DNA of 64,000 nt from assembly GCA_002702575.1 (NCBI GenBank), contig PAAJ01000006.1, forward strand, positions 124,001-188,000, written 5' to 3'. The notes beneath the pieces were generated by a model. That model ran no database searches. It had not been told where the DNA came from and saw only the letters and a list, made by a program, of their open reading frames with translations. Position 1 is the stretch's first letter; every line of letters starts with the position of its first letter. Position numbers and translations under genes: made by a program. The DNA is from Phycisphaerae bacterium. Lineage in GTDB: Bacteria > Planctomycetota > Phycisphaerae > Phycisphaerales > SM1A02. Below, piece after piece: positions 8,325 to 16,638 of this stretch.

Positions 8325-9061
8325 GGCGCACCAGCCGATCTGGTTTGGGCGTCTTCAGCACGCCGCCTGGCTTCATGGGCGTGATAGATCTCGGCAATGG
8401 CCTCATCAAACAGTCTGTCATCACCCCCAAGTCCAGCCTGGGAAATCTCCGCATGTTCCTCGGGGGTGAAACTCCATTGGGCGACAACGCTCTCAAGGGC
8501 CTCACGCAGCGACTTCCGGACCGACTGTACGTGTCTTGTGATCGTGGCCTCACTGAGCCCGAGCTGCTCTGCAACTCGACGGCCGGTCTGTCCTTCGAAG
8601 ATTCGTAGTCGATAGACCTGAAAGGCAACGAACACCGACTCTGATTCGGTTCGACGGATCGCGGCGTGCACCTTGGCTTCGAAGATGCTCCGCTCATAGG
8701 CAGAATCGACATGGACATCCGCTGCAGGATCGCGATCCCCGAGAGTCACGGCCCGTCGACCTGATCCTCGCTTGATGGCGCCGCGGCGATCGAGTTCGTC
8801 TCCGAGGACATGCTTGGCAATGGCCAGCAGCCATGTCGAGAACCGAACACCCCTGTCTGGATCGAACCGATCGATCGATTTGGACAGGGTCGCCAACGTC
8901 TCCTGGGAAAGATCCCGGATCGTTTCGACTCCGATCCTTCCGCCACCCCAACGACTGAGCTGAGCGCGCAGAACAGGTCCGAAGACCTGCCAGAGTTCAA
9001 ACCAGGCGCCCTCATCGCGGTCTCTGAGTCGACGGACGAATGTAGTCGTCAATTGATGCAT
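8321..9061 (-). CDS. ECF-family RNA polymerase sigma factor
   Basis: 246 residues. Sigma region 2 is visible as ETIRDLSQETLATLSKSIDRFD and RFSTWLLAIAKHVLGDELDRR (about 46-93); region 4 with a helix-turn-helix is seen in GRRVAEQLGLSEATITRHVQSVRKSLREAL (about 158-190). A tail of about 55 residues follows region 4, longer than in minimal ECF factors. GGAG precedes the ATG. Kinase-linked ECF groups are known in planctomycetes, and the ATGA overlap with the downstream membrane kinase fits that arrangement. No anti-sigma factor gene is adjacent, so phosphorylation could replace it (inference). Confidence 0.88.
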   Translation of the reverse strand: MHQLTTTFVRRLRDRDEGAWFELWQVFGPVLRAQLSRWGGGRIGVETIRDLSQETLATLSKSIDRFDPDRGVRFSTWLLAIAKHVLGDELDRRGAIKRGSGRRAVTLGDRDPAADVHVDSAYERSIFEAKVHAAIRRTESESVFVAFQVYRLRIFEGQTGRRVAEQLGLSEATITRHVQSVRKSLREALESVVAQWSFTPEEHAEISQAGLGGDDRLFDEAIAEIYHAHEARRRAEDAQTRSAGAP

Positions 9062-9180
9062 GACTGCTCCGTAGGTGTTCTTGGGAAAACCCGTCAGCGG
9101 ATTTCATGCGGTTGATCCATCCCCAAGATGGTATTCACCCGGGACGGCCGCCTCACTCTTGGAATCCGTGAAAGAAACCG

Positions 9181-9208
9181 CTCTGGATCCCCAACAACCC
9201 CTCCAGAG
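9181..9208. promoter_or_regulatory. inverted repeat in the leader before the coiled-coil gene
   Basis: CTCTGGA and TCCAGAG are separated by 14 nt, in the 190-bp gap between the divergent sigma-factor gene and the coiled-coil gene. It could be a hairpin in the 5' leader or an operator. Only the repeat is seen; the role is a guess. Confidence 0.25.
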
Positions 9209-9251
9209 GGCCCTGGATGCCCGCAGAGGGGATTCACCCCAAGGAGCAATC

Positions 9252-10136
9252 ATGAATAGTTTGATGAAATGTGTCGTTCGATGGGGGCTGATCGCCGCCA
9301 TCATCACCGGTGGAATCGTCATCCTCGTCGGTCCTGATCGGGTCTACGCCGCCTTTGGTACAGCCAGACAACATGCCGTTGATTTCATCGACGAGCAACT
9401 GGACGACCCTGCAGCACTGCGTCACCACCTCCGAACACTTGCCGAAAGCTACCCGGATCAGATTGCCGAGGTTCGAGGTGAACTGGCTGCCGTCGAGTGT
9501 CAGGTTGAACAGTTCCAGAGTGATACCGAAGTTGCCGAGCGTGTAGTCCAACTCACGACTCAGGATCTGCAGGAACTCGCCCTGGCGGTTCGATCAAACA
9601 GCAGTGGTGTTCAACCCGTCAACTTCGTGGTCAATGGACGACATTTCGACATGGAAGAAGCTCGGGAAGATGGCAGGCGGATGAAGACGATCCGAACGTC
9701 CTATCAGGATCGAATCGCTTCGAACACACACCATCTGAAGATGCTCCATGAGCAGGCTGATCGACTCACTGGCATTCTCGAAAGGCTTGAATCCGAGTAC
9801 ACGCAGTACAGCGATCAGATCTGGCAGATGGATCGGCAGATTGACATGATCGAACGCAATGATCGACTCATCGAATTGACCGAAGCCCAGAAGGCCACCC
9901 TGCGGGACTTCGATCGCTTCGGAAGGATCTCGAACCTCGATCAGGTCGAATCCAAGCTGGCTGAGATTCGAGCTGTTCAGGAAGGCACTCTTCAGGCACT
10001 TGCAGGACGGAACATGCATGATGAATATGAATCACGCGCCCGACGCTCGACTGGAGATGAGGTCATCGAGGACGATCCATTTGCGGACATCCTTCCGAGT
10101 GATCAATGGGTCGTAAACACTCCAAGAGTTCATTGA
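9252..10136 (+). CDS. membrane-anchored coiled-coil protein
   Basis: 294 residues from the ATG preceded by AAGGAG with a 5-nt spacer, a strong ribosome site; the open frame extending to 9075 is not needed. A transmembrane or signal segment (about 10-28, GLIAAIITGGIVILVG) is followed by long charged heptad-rich helices (about 60-115 and 150-260) with many Gln, Glu and Arg residues, and an acidic C-terminus. There are no catalytic motifs. It faces the ECF/kinase pair across a shared upstream region and could be a target or regulator of that pair (inference). The overall look is vaguely PspA-like, but I cannot assign it to that family. Confidence 0.75.
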   Translation: MNSLMKCVVRWGLIAAIITGGIVILVGPDRVYAAFGTARQHAVDFIDEQLDDPAALRHHLRTLAESYPDQIAEVRGELAAVECQVEQFQSDTEVAERVVQLTTQDLQELALAVRSNSSGVQPVNFVVNGRHFDMEEAREDGRRMKTIRTSYQDRIASNTHHLKMLHEQADRLTGILERLESEYTQYSDQIWQMDRQIDMIERNDRLIELTEAQKATLRDFDRFGRISNLDQVESKLAEIRAVQEGTLQALAGRNMHDEYESRARRSTGDEVIEDDPFADILPSDQWVVNTPRVH

Positions 10137-10183
10137 AGCTGTAACCGGCTTTCGAAGTCAAGCCGATCATGATGCTTCGCCCC

Positions 10184-10219
10184 GGGAGCCCGCACATGAA
10201 GATGTCGCGGGCTCCCTTT
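10184..10219 (+). terminator. intrinsic-type terminator hairpin
   Basis: GGGAGCCCGC pairs with GCGGGCTCCC; an inner ACAT/ATGT pair around a GAAG loop extends the stem, with one bulged C. A short T-rich stretch (CTTTC) follows on the plus strand. It lies between the converging coiled-coil and SpoIID-like genes. Confidence 0.75.
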
Positions 10220-10239
10220 CACATTCCGGACTGGTCCGG

Positions 10240-11538
10240 TTACCAGGCTTTCTTGATTTCCGCACCCGGATAGTAGAACTCGATCATCTGCCAGAATGAT
10301 TTGCCTGCCTTGTCCATCGCAGCGCTTCCGTATTGACAGAGACCGGCGCCATGTCCGTAGCCGTGCCCCGAGAGTTCGAGTCGACCTCCCCGGGTTCGTC
10401 CCTCGACCCAACCGGAATAGAGCGCACCGCCTGGAAGGGATCTTGATGATTGAAGGAGATCCTCCGAAGTCATCTCCACTCGGCGACCAGCCGTATCCCG
10501 AATCTGGAGCCGAACACCTCGACCGTGTCGATTCCGACCGATGATGATGATTCGCTCCACTGTTCCAATCGCCTTTTCCGGTGACCCCTTTGAAGCAGAT
10601 CGTCGAATCGCACGGCCAAGATCCCGGCCACTGCATTCGCGTGTCCATTCGTAAAGTGGTGCCTCCTGGCAATATCCATCACCAGCATGACCCTTGAGTG
10701 GTGGTACCGCGTTGATCGGATTGGGCCCGATCGCCTCGACACCTGTGGCCGCTCGGCCACCACAGCAACTGCTGAAGTAACCAGGAACCACTTCAGGTCC
10801 CCAGGTCAGGATCATTCCACTGGTCATGTCGCAGGCTTGATGTGATAACGGATCCTCCACAACGCCCAGGTAGACCTGTGAACCAGGCGTGTCCACGACA
10901 TCCCAACGCTTCTTCTGTCGGAGGATGCACTCCATGGTCACGAAGCTTCTGGCAGCAATGGCCTGGGCTGCCTGACACTGGAGACCCCAGTGGCCGAAGA
11001 GTTCACCACTGAGAACACCTGGCAGATACGACTCGATGTCCACGTATTCAATCAGATCCCAGGTCGTTTCCTTCTGGTCGGGTAGATGGACACACCTGAG
11101 TGAACCTGCATATCGGCGGGTTTCTCCCGTGTCGTCGGTCAGTTCAAGTCCGCCTTCCGAAGCAAGACTGATCCAATCCGAGCTTTGAAAGCTGGCTGGA
11201 ACAGTCCAGGTGTCTGCTGCGCGGATGATCCAACCATCCCGATCTCGTCGGACGGTCAATGGTCCCTTTCGAGTGATCATTCGACCATTTCCATCTTCGA
11301 TCGAAACGGTCTGTCCACTGTGTGCAAAATCGACTGGCTCCAGAGATCCGGTCACCTTCCGGATTCGAACACGGACAATCGGTTCATTTTCAGGAATCGG
11401 GAGACGGATACGATCCGGTTGGTCCCTGATTTCATCGGAAATCCGGGTTGCCTTCTGGTCCTCTCGATCTCCACACGATGTGGATCCGACCAGGATCATC
11501 AAGAGACAACATGTCCTGAACCAGAAACGACATCCCAT
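10240..11538 (-). CDS. SpoIID/LytB-domain lipoprotein
   Basis: 432 residues from the ATG giving MGCRFWF. A short lipoprotein-type signal ends at a cysteine (LVGSTSC, Cys 22). The SpoIID domain fills the C-terminal two thirds: IESYLPGVLSGE, QCQAAQAIAARSF, SSCCGGRAATG and the late GHGYGHGAGLCQYGS are its standard signatures. In Bacillus SpoIID cleaves denuded peptidoglycan glycan strands as a lytic transglycosylase; related LytB proteins enhance amidases. Here it would act on the wall from the inner or outer membrane. Longer starts (11580, 11697) exist but put the signal peptide too far inside. Confidence 0.88.
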   Translation of the reverse strand: MGCRFWFRTCCLLMILVGSTSCGDREDQKATRISDEIRDQPDRIRLPIPENEPIVRVRIRKVTGSLEPVDFAHSGQTVSIEDGNGRMITRKGPLTVRRDRDGWIIRAADTWTVPASFQSSDWISLASEGGLELTDDTGETRRYAGSLRCVHLPDQKETTWDLIEYVDIESYLPGVLSGELFGHWGLQCQAAQAIAARSFVTMECILRQKKRWDVVDTPGSQVYLGVVEDPLSHQACDMTSGMILTWGPEVVPGYFSSCCGGRAATGVEAIGPNPINAVPPLKGHAGDGYCQEAPLYEWTRECSGRDLGRAIRRSASKGSPEKAIGTVERIIIIGRNRHGRGVRLQIRDTAGRRVEMTSEDLLQSSRSLPGGALYSGWVEGRTRGGRLELSGHGYGHGAGLCQYGSAAMDKAGKSFWQMIEFYYPGAEIKKAW

Positions 11539-11626
11539 ACTGATCACTTCGGCGGATCGTGGGGTGCGACTGGAATTCATCACAGGGATCGGATCATCGT
11601 CTTGTGATCCCAAGAAAGCAGAGGAC

Positions 11627-12556
11627 CTAGTCGAGGGTACGGAGCTCGAGGTTGTGGCTCTGAAGAACTTCTCGAACCTCATCAAGACTCGTTGCACCGA
11701 AATTCTTCACACCCATCAACTCGGCTTCGGTTCTTGTGGCCAGATCACCGACCGTCTGAACGCCCAGGAGCTGAAGCGCCTTGCGAGCCCTCACGGAGAG
11801 ATCCATCTGTGTGATGGACTTGTTGAGAACCGCTTCGGATGCCCGACCCTTGATCTCGTCATAGATCTCCTGGCGGACCCGGCTGTAGTGGTTCTGAAGA
11901 CTTTGACCGAGACGCAGTCCCTTGGAGGAGAGCATCTGATTGATCTCGACCAGTGATGTCTCCCCGAAGTTCTTGTAGCTCAGCAGTTCCGCCTCGCTGA
12001 CCTTCAGGAGATCGCCGAGTGTTCTGATCTGCATCTTCTTGAGGCAGTTGCGTGCCCGGACGGACAGTTCGAAATCCGTGACAGGTGTGTCGAGGAGCGC
12101 GTTTCTCTTGGCCATGTCCCTGGCCTGCTCTTCGTCGTAGTACATGTCCTTCGATGAACGAACATCCAACATGTAGAGACGAGCACGTTCGTGGTTTGGA
12201 TCGGTATCCAGAATCTGCCTGAGGCAGCGTTCTGCGCCGTTGATGTCTCCACGATCCTCGAGAATCACGGCAAGGTTGAGCAGCACATTGATCGATGGAC
12301 GGCTCTGCCTTCGGACCAGTTCCTCGTAGAGCGATACGGCCTCGTCCTCTTCACCAACCAGATCAAGGTGGTAGGCCAGTCTGAAGGCCGCCTCATCACT
12401 GGAGGATGCTGCTGAACGAAGTGCCTCGATCGCGGCCAGTCGATCACCTTCCTGCTCATGACGCTGAGCGGTCTGAAGGGCCTCGCTGGCATTCACGGTC
12501 TTGCTTGTAGCACCACCGATGACGGTGTCGAGTGCGTTGGAAGGATCCTGCGACAT
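11627..12556 (-). CDS. TPR protein with two RNA polymerase alpha-CTD-like domains
   Basis: 309 residues from the ATG with GGAG upstream. Residues about 25-130 form TPR-like helices. Two tandem modules resembling the C-terminal domain of the RNA polymerase alpha subunit follow: about 158-210 (TDFELSVRARNCLKKM, then NFGETSLVEI) and about 247-300 (TQMDLSVRARKALQLL, then NFGATSLDEV). In E. coli alpha-CTD, Arg265, Asn268, Cys269, Gly296, Lys298 and Ser299 contact DNA. Module 1 keeps the Arg, Asn, Cys, Gly and Ser equivalents but has Thr for Lys298; module 2 also loses the Asn and Cys. There is no alpha N-terminal domain, so it is not RpoA. Role unknown, probably transcription-related. Confidence 0.85.
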   Translation of the reverse strand: MSQDPSNALDTVIGGATSKTVNASEALQTAQRHEQEGDRLAAIEALRSAASSSDEAAFRLAYHLDLVGEEDEAVSLYEELVRRQSRPSINVLLNLAVILEDRGDINGAERCLRQILDTDPNHERARLYMLDVRSSKDMYYDEEQARDMAKRNALLDTPVTDFELSVRARNCLKKMQIRTLGDLLKVSEAELLSYKNFGETSLVEINQMLSSKGLRLGQSLQNHYSRVRQEIYDEIKGRASEAVLNKSITQMDLSVRARKALQLLGVQTVGDLATRTEAELMGVKNFGATSLDEVREVLQSHNLELRTLD

Positions 12557-12672
12557 TGAACTTCGCTCCCGGTCTTCTGGTCTGATTTGAACGATCACGT
12601 ATCGTACTATCCCACGTTGGCTGAGACAACGGGTCCAGCCCCCGGCACCCCCTCCAGCACCATTCCTGACCC

Positions 12673-13629
12673 ATGAAACACCCCTATCGATCACTCCTGG
12701 CCCCGTGTCTGCTGTTTCCCGTGCTCATGCTTGTCACAGGATGCCAGGCTCCAAGCAAGATGGCTGAGGCATCCAATGTCGACGTTCGGACCCAGTTGGT
12801 CATGACCCAGGGGGATTCCGATGACGTCATCAACTGGAATGATTTCATTGAGCGAGCATCGATGGCCGACATCATCGTTCTGGGTGAGGAACATGACGAC
12901 GCAACAGGTCACGCGGTTCAATTGGCGGTTGTCGAAGACGTCATGACACGTCGAGGCGGTGGAACACTCGCTCTTGAGATGCTGGAACGAGATGAACAAC
13001 TGCTCATTGATGATCTCGTCGAAGGCATCATTGATCATGAAACCTTCATGAAGGAAACCGCTTCCGCATCCTGGGCCGGCAAGGGAAGTTGGTCGGTCTG
13101 GTACCAGCCTGTGATCGAAGCGGCGATTTCCAATGATGGTCGCATCATTGCCGCCAATGCACCGAGGCGCTATGTGAGACTTGCCCGAACCCGGAACTGG
13201 GATGCGCTGGAACAACTGCCTCCAGAGAGATCACGATTCGTTTCCATCCCCAATGAACCCATCGAGGGTGTCTACAGAGAACGCTTCTTCGAGATCATGC
13301 AGCCAGCTGATCAAGGTCATTCCGAGGACGAGGACGGCAAGGAACTCGATCTGTCGCATATCGAACCGTTCTACCGTGCCCAACAGATCTGGGATGCAAC
13401 GATGGCTGATTCCGTCGCGGACGCCATCGAGACACATGGATCACCGGTCATTCTTCTGGTTGGACGTTTCCACAGTGATCATGATGGCGGAACCGTCCAG
13501 GAGATCAGAAGACTCCTCCCGGATCATGAGATTCTTGTTGTGAGCCTGGAAACCAACCGGGGACCACGGTTGGAAGCGGGCAGTGATGTGCCACAGGCGG
13601 ATGTCATCATCCACACGAATACCGAATGA
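12673..13629 (+). CDS. ChaN-like (DUF399) lipoprotein
   Basis: 318 residues with a clear lipobox (LVTGC, Cys 24). The rest matches the ChaN/Tiki-type fold: VLGEEHDDATGHAVQ, LALEMLERDEQ, AANAPRRYVRLA, YRAQQIWDATMADSVA and LLVGRFHSDHDGGTVQEI. Members of this family bind haem (ChaN of Campylobacter) or act as metalloproteases (Tiki), and the conserved Glu and His residues are present here. No iron or haem uptake genes are adjacent, so substrate and role stay open. Divergent from the alpha-CTD gene across 116 bp; convergent with the TsaC/Sua5 gene. Confidence 0.85.
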   Translation: MKHPYRSLLAPCLLFPVLMLVTGCQAPSKMAEASNVDVRTQLVMTQGDSDDVINWNDFIERASMADIIVLGEEHDDATGHAVQLAVVEDVMTRRGGGTLALEMLERDEQLLIDDLVEGIIDHETFMKETASASWAGKGSWSVWYQPVIEAAISNDGRIIAANAPRRYVRLARTRNWDALEQLPPERSRFVSIPNEPIEGVYRERFFEIMQPADQGHSEDEDGKELDLSHIEPFYRAQQIWDATMADSVADAIETHGSPVILLVGRFHSDHDGGTVQEIRRLLPDHEILVVSLETNRGPRLEAGSDVPQADVIIHTNTE

Positions 13630-13666
13630 TGAATCGGATTCAGTCCAGGTCCCGAATTCAGAAGAA

Positions 13667-14668
13667 TCAAGACAACCGTTCGGAAGCGGCGCGCATCAAT
13701 CGATCGCGGATCGCCAACCAGTTGGGATCATCCTCACCGGTAGTCTCGATGAGAATCAGATCGGCTCTCTCCGCATCCGCACGACGCAGTGCTTCATAGA
13801 GCTCCATGGCATACCCGGCGGGATCGAGTGGCATCAGGATCAATTCATGGGGTGGTTGAACGAGTTCTCTTCGACCGGAGATCGATGTGATCACGACACA
13901 ACGACACTCATTGGACGCAAGTCGATCAATCAGTTCCGGTTCCTCGACAAGCATGCAACTGGTCTGGGGCGAGTAGTGCCGCTCCGCTGTTCCAGGAGAA
14001 TGAACCTGTTCACGAATCGCTGTGGTTTCAATCCGACCAATCAGTGGTTCGAGAACTTCCGGTGTCAGGACACCTGGCCTGAGAATCCTGGGTGGATCCA
14101 TCGTCATGTCGAGAACGGTTGATTCAATTCCGACACGACAGCGGCCTCCGTCAAGAACGATCAGGTCACGGGCTTCGGGATCACCAGAGAAATCATCCAC
14201 GATGTGCTGGGCGCAGGTGGGTGAAATTCCGCCGGATCGATTGGCTGAAGGCGCTGATATGGGAGACCCGAAGGCTTCAAGGAGTGCACGGGCAACGGGA
14301 TGTTCAGGGCTTCTGACGGCGAGTGTCGGACGACCACCGGATGCCTGATCGGGCACGGATTCACCTCGGCCCAGAACCAGTGTCAAGGGTCCGGGCCACC
14401 AGGCTTCCGCAAGCAGGGTGCAACGATCATCCCAACCGGTTGTGATCGTCTTTGCACCTTCGATGTCGAGTACATGCGCAATCAGGGGGTTGTCCTGTGG
14501 TCTTCCCTTGATCCGGAAGACCGCATCCAGCGCCGTTGGATCCAGTGTCGATGCGCCCAGACCGTAGACCGTTTCTGTCGGAAAGGCGACGACACCGCTT
14601 CGAGTCAGCGCAGCAGCAGCTTCCCGTATGGAAGATTCGTCGTGTGAAAGAACGCTTGGACCCGTCAT
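13667..14668 (-). CDS. L-threonylcarbamoyladenylate synthase (Sua5 type)
   Basis: About 333 residues from the ATG giving MTGPSVLSHD; an ATG at 14692 would add eight residues and overlap the upstream gene. The YrdC domain (about 10-200) has VAFPTETVYGLG, FRIKGRPQDNPL and ISAPSANRSGGISPT with the ATP- and threonine-binding residues. A Sua5-type C-terminal domain follows after the linker HSPGTAERHYSPQ. The enzyme makes threonylcarbamoyl-AMP from threonine, bicarbonate and ATP for the t6A37 tRNA modification. It starts 4 bp after the TolC-like gene and is probably co-transcribed with it, although the functions are unrelated. Confidence 0.9.
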   Translation of the reverse strand: MTGPSVLSHDESSIREAAAALTRSGVVAFPTETVYGLGASTLDPTALDAVFRIKGRPQDNPLIAHVLDIEGAKTITTGWDDRCTLLAEAWWPGPLTLVLGRGESVPDQASGGRPTLAVRSPEHPVARALLEAFGSPISAPSANRSGGISPTCAQHIVDDFSGDPEARDLIVLDGGRCRVGIESTVLDMTMDPPRILRPGVLTPEVLEPLIGRIETTAIREQVHSPGTAERHYSPQTSCMLVEEPELIDRLASNECRCVVITSISGRRELVQPPHELILMPLDPAGYAMELYEALRRADAERADLILIETTGEDDPNWLAIRDRLMRAASERLS

Positions 14669-14672
14669 GGTT

Positions 14673-16457
14673 TCAGTAGAGGATGTCTGCATCGAATTCG
14701 CCGTTCTCATCGAGAACCTGAATTCCGATCTGATTGACATCAAGGGTTGTCCCCATCGACTCATACATCTCCGACACCGCGATGTTGAAATCGACAATGG
14801 CCGAGAACTCTTCGCTGCGAGCAGACGCCAACTGGGCCTGGGTCGAGAAGATGAGATTGAGGAAGGTCGGTGTGAGGCTGGCAAGTGTCTGGCGTTCAAC
14901 CTCAAGTGCGCGAAGAGATTCGGCGGTCGCGACTCTGGCTGCACGAGTCGCGGGGATCAGTCGTGCATTGTCCAGAACGGATCGCATGGCCGTCTTCACA
15001 TCGAGAATGACCTGGAGCAGTGTCTCGCGATAACTGATCATCGCCGAGCTGCGTTCCAGGCGTGACTGCCGGTAGGCCGCTTCTGGTGCGCGATTGCCCA
15101 GTGGATACTGGAAGACGAGACCGACCACATACGAGATGAAGTCACCAGTGAAGGATTCGCTGTATCCATCTCCATAGGTCTGACCAAGTCCCTGTGTATT
15201 GACGCTCGCCTGGAGATCAAGCTCGGGGAGACGACCGTTGTCGGCGACAACTTCGTTGATGTCGGCAATGTCGATCTCATAGAGGGATTGGCGGACATCG
15301 GGTCTGTTGGCGATCGCCATCAGAAGGGATTCCCGCAGCTCCAGTTCGATCGGTGTGTGAACCATCTCGTCGACAGGTTCAAGAACGGCTTCACCGGAGA
15401 GTGGGATATCCGGATCATTCATGAGCAGCTTCAGTTGATCCGACGCTTCCTTCACAGCCTGCTGGAGTCCGATGATCGCGGCCCTTCTTTGCTCGACAGT
15501 GGCGACTGCCTGTGCCCAGTCCGCGATGTTGGCATCGTAGGCTCGGCGACGATCAATGATGTCGAGCAGTTCTTCTGCAGCCTGGATCAACCATTCCTGA
15601 ATGGCGAGATTTCTCCACGCGATGGCCAGCTGCCAGTAGGCGACTTCAGTGGTTGTCACAGTGGAGATCAGTTGTGCTCGCAGGCCTTCCATCGCTGACT
15701 CTTCCAGCTTCTGTGCGATGTAGACATTCGCCAGATTCACATCCTGACCGAACCCACGCAGGATCGGCTGATCAAGCTGGAGTGCGAACACGGGATTGAC
15801 ACCTGGATTCGGGGAGAACCTCAGATCGCCCTGATTCTTCTGAAGCTGACGGTCCAGACTTGTCGAGAGCGTCACACTTCCGCCGGTGGTGAGTTGTTTG
15901 GTCAATTCGACCTGATACTGGAACTGCTCGATTCGGGACAGGCCGACATTGAGCGCCTGCTTGCCGTCGGTGGAGACCTGGTTGACGACCGTGATTGGCG
16001 TTCTTGAACGCCCGAAGGAGACACCGGCGCCCAGAACGATGTCGAACACGGCAGCCGCCTGGATGAGTTCCTCTCTCTGGATGGCCGGCGTCAGACGCGC
16101 ATCCTGGAGTGAGAGGTTGTTGAGGACGGCAGCCTGGACCGCCTGATCGATGTCGATTGGTTGTCGTTCGGATTCACGGCCCTCGAGATTGATCCCGAGT
16201 CTGGCATGCAGGTCCGCTCCGGGTGGAACCGGGCTCAGGGCATCCAACTCATCACGTCTCATGGAAAGGAGTTCCTCGACGTGACCGGGTTGGTCGGTGG
16301 TCGCCTCTCGTTCCAGAGCCTCGACCTGCTGGAGCTCCTGCTCGATGATGCTGGCCAATCCCTTGTCGAGGTACGGACCGTGGTCCGGTCCATCCAATGG
16401 TGATGAACAGGAAACCAGCAGGAGAACAGGTGCCAGGATGCAGATGAGGGGTTTCAT
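14673..16457 (-). CDS. TolC-family outer-membrane efflux lipoprotein
   Basis: 594 residues from the ATG giving MKPLICILAP; the frame continues to 16574 but without a signal. A lipobox (LLVSC) follows a short hydrophobic segment. Two outer-membrane-efflux repeats are recognisable by their paired coiled-coil regions, for example AVLNNLSLQDARLTPAIQRE, and later MAIANRPDVRQSLYEIDIADINEVVADNGRLPELDLQASV with alternating beta strands. Such proteins form the outer-membrane channel of tripartite exporters. No inner-membrane pump is adjacent; the HlyD-type protein at the right end of the window is more than 45 kb away. Confidence 0.85.
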   Translation of the reverse strand: MKPLICILAPVLLLVSCSSPLDGPDHGPYLDKGLASIIEQELQQVEALEREATTDQPGHVEELLSMRRDELDALSPVPPGADLHARLGINLEGRESERQPIDIDQAVQAAVLNNLSLQDARLTPAIQREELIQAAAVFDIVLGAGVSFGRSRTPITVVNQVSTDGKQALNVGLSRIEQFQYQVELTKQLTTGGSVTLSTSLDRQLQKNQGDLRFSPNPGVNPVFALQLDQPILRGFGQDVNLANVYIAQKLEESAMEGLRAQLISTVTTTEVAYWQLAIAWRNLAIQEWLIQAAEELLDIIDRRRAYDANIADWAQAVATVEQRRAAIIGLQQAVKEASDQLKLLMNDPDIPLSGEAVLEPVDEMVHTPIELELRESLLMAIANRPDVRQSLYEIDIADINEVVADNGRLPELDLQASVNTQGLGQTYGDGYSESFTGDFISYVVGLVFQYPLGNRAPEAAYRQSRLERSSAMISYRETLLQVILDVKTAMRSVLDNARLIPATRAARVATAESLRALEVERQTLASLTPTFLNLIFSTQAQLASARSEEFSAIVDFNIAVSEMYESMGTTLDVNQIGIQVLDENGEFDADILY

Positions 16458-16612
16458 GGGCAGGGGGAATCCTACCGCGCTGCTGCCACCAGGCCAGTGG
16501 ATGGGTGACCGACAGCCGCCCAATCGGTCTGATCCTCCCAACCCGCACCCCAATGCCGCAAGAAGCTTGTCCACCGGTTGTCACCGTACTTTTCCAAAGG
16601 TAGCCTCGCGCG

Positions 16613-16618
16613 TATAGT
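16613..16618 (+). promoter_or_regulatory. -10-like hexamer before the SH3-like gene
   Basis: TATAGT lies 20 nt before the ATG at 16639. A transcript beginning about 7 nt downstream would exclude the ATG at 16624 and keep the GGAGGG ribosome site at 16626-16631. Confidence 0.45.
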
Positions 16619-16638
16619 CGTCCATGGAGGGACCCATC

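Noticed and set aside
14669-14944. N-terminal extension of the Sua5-type protein
   Set aside because: The extra 92 residues overlap the end of the TolC-like gene, are rich in Arg/Ser and match no known domain; the YrdC domain begins soon after the ATG at 14668.
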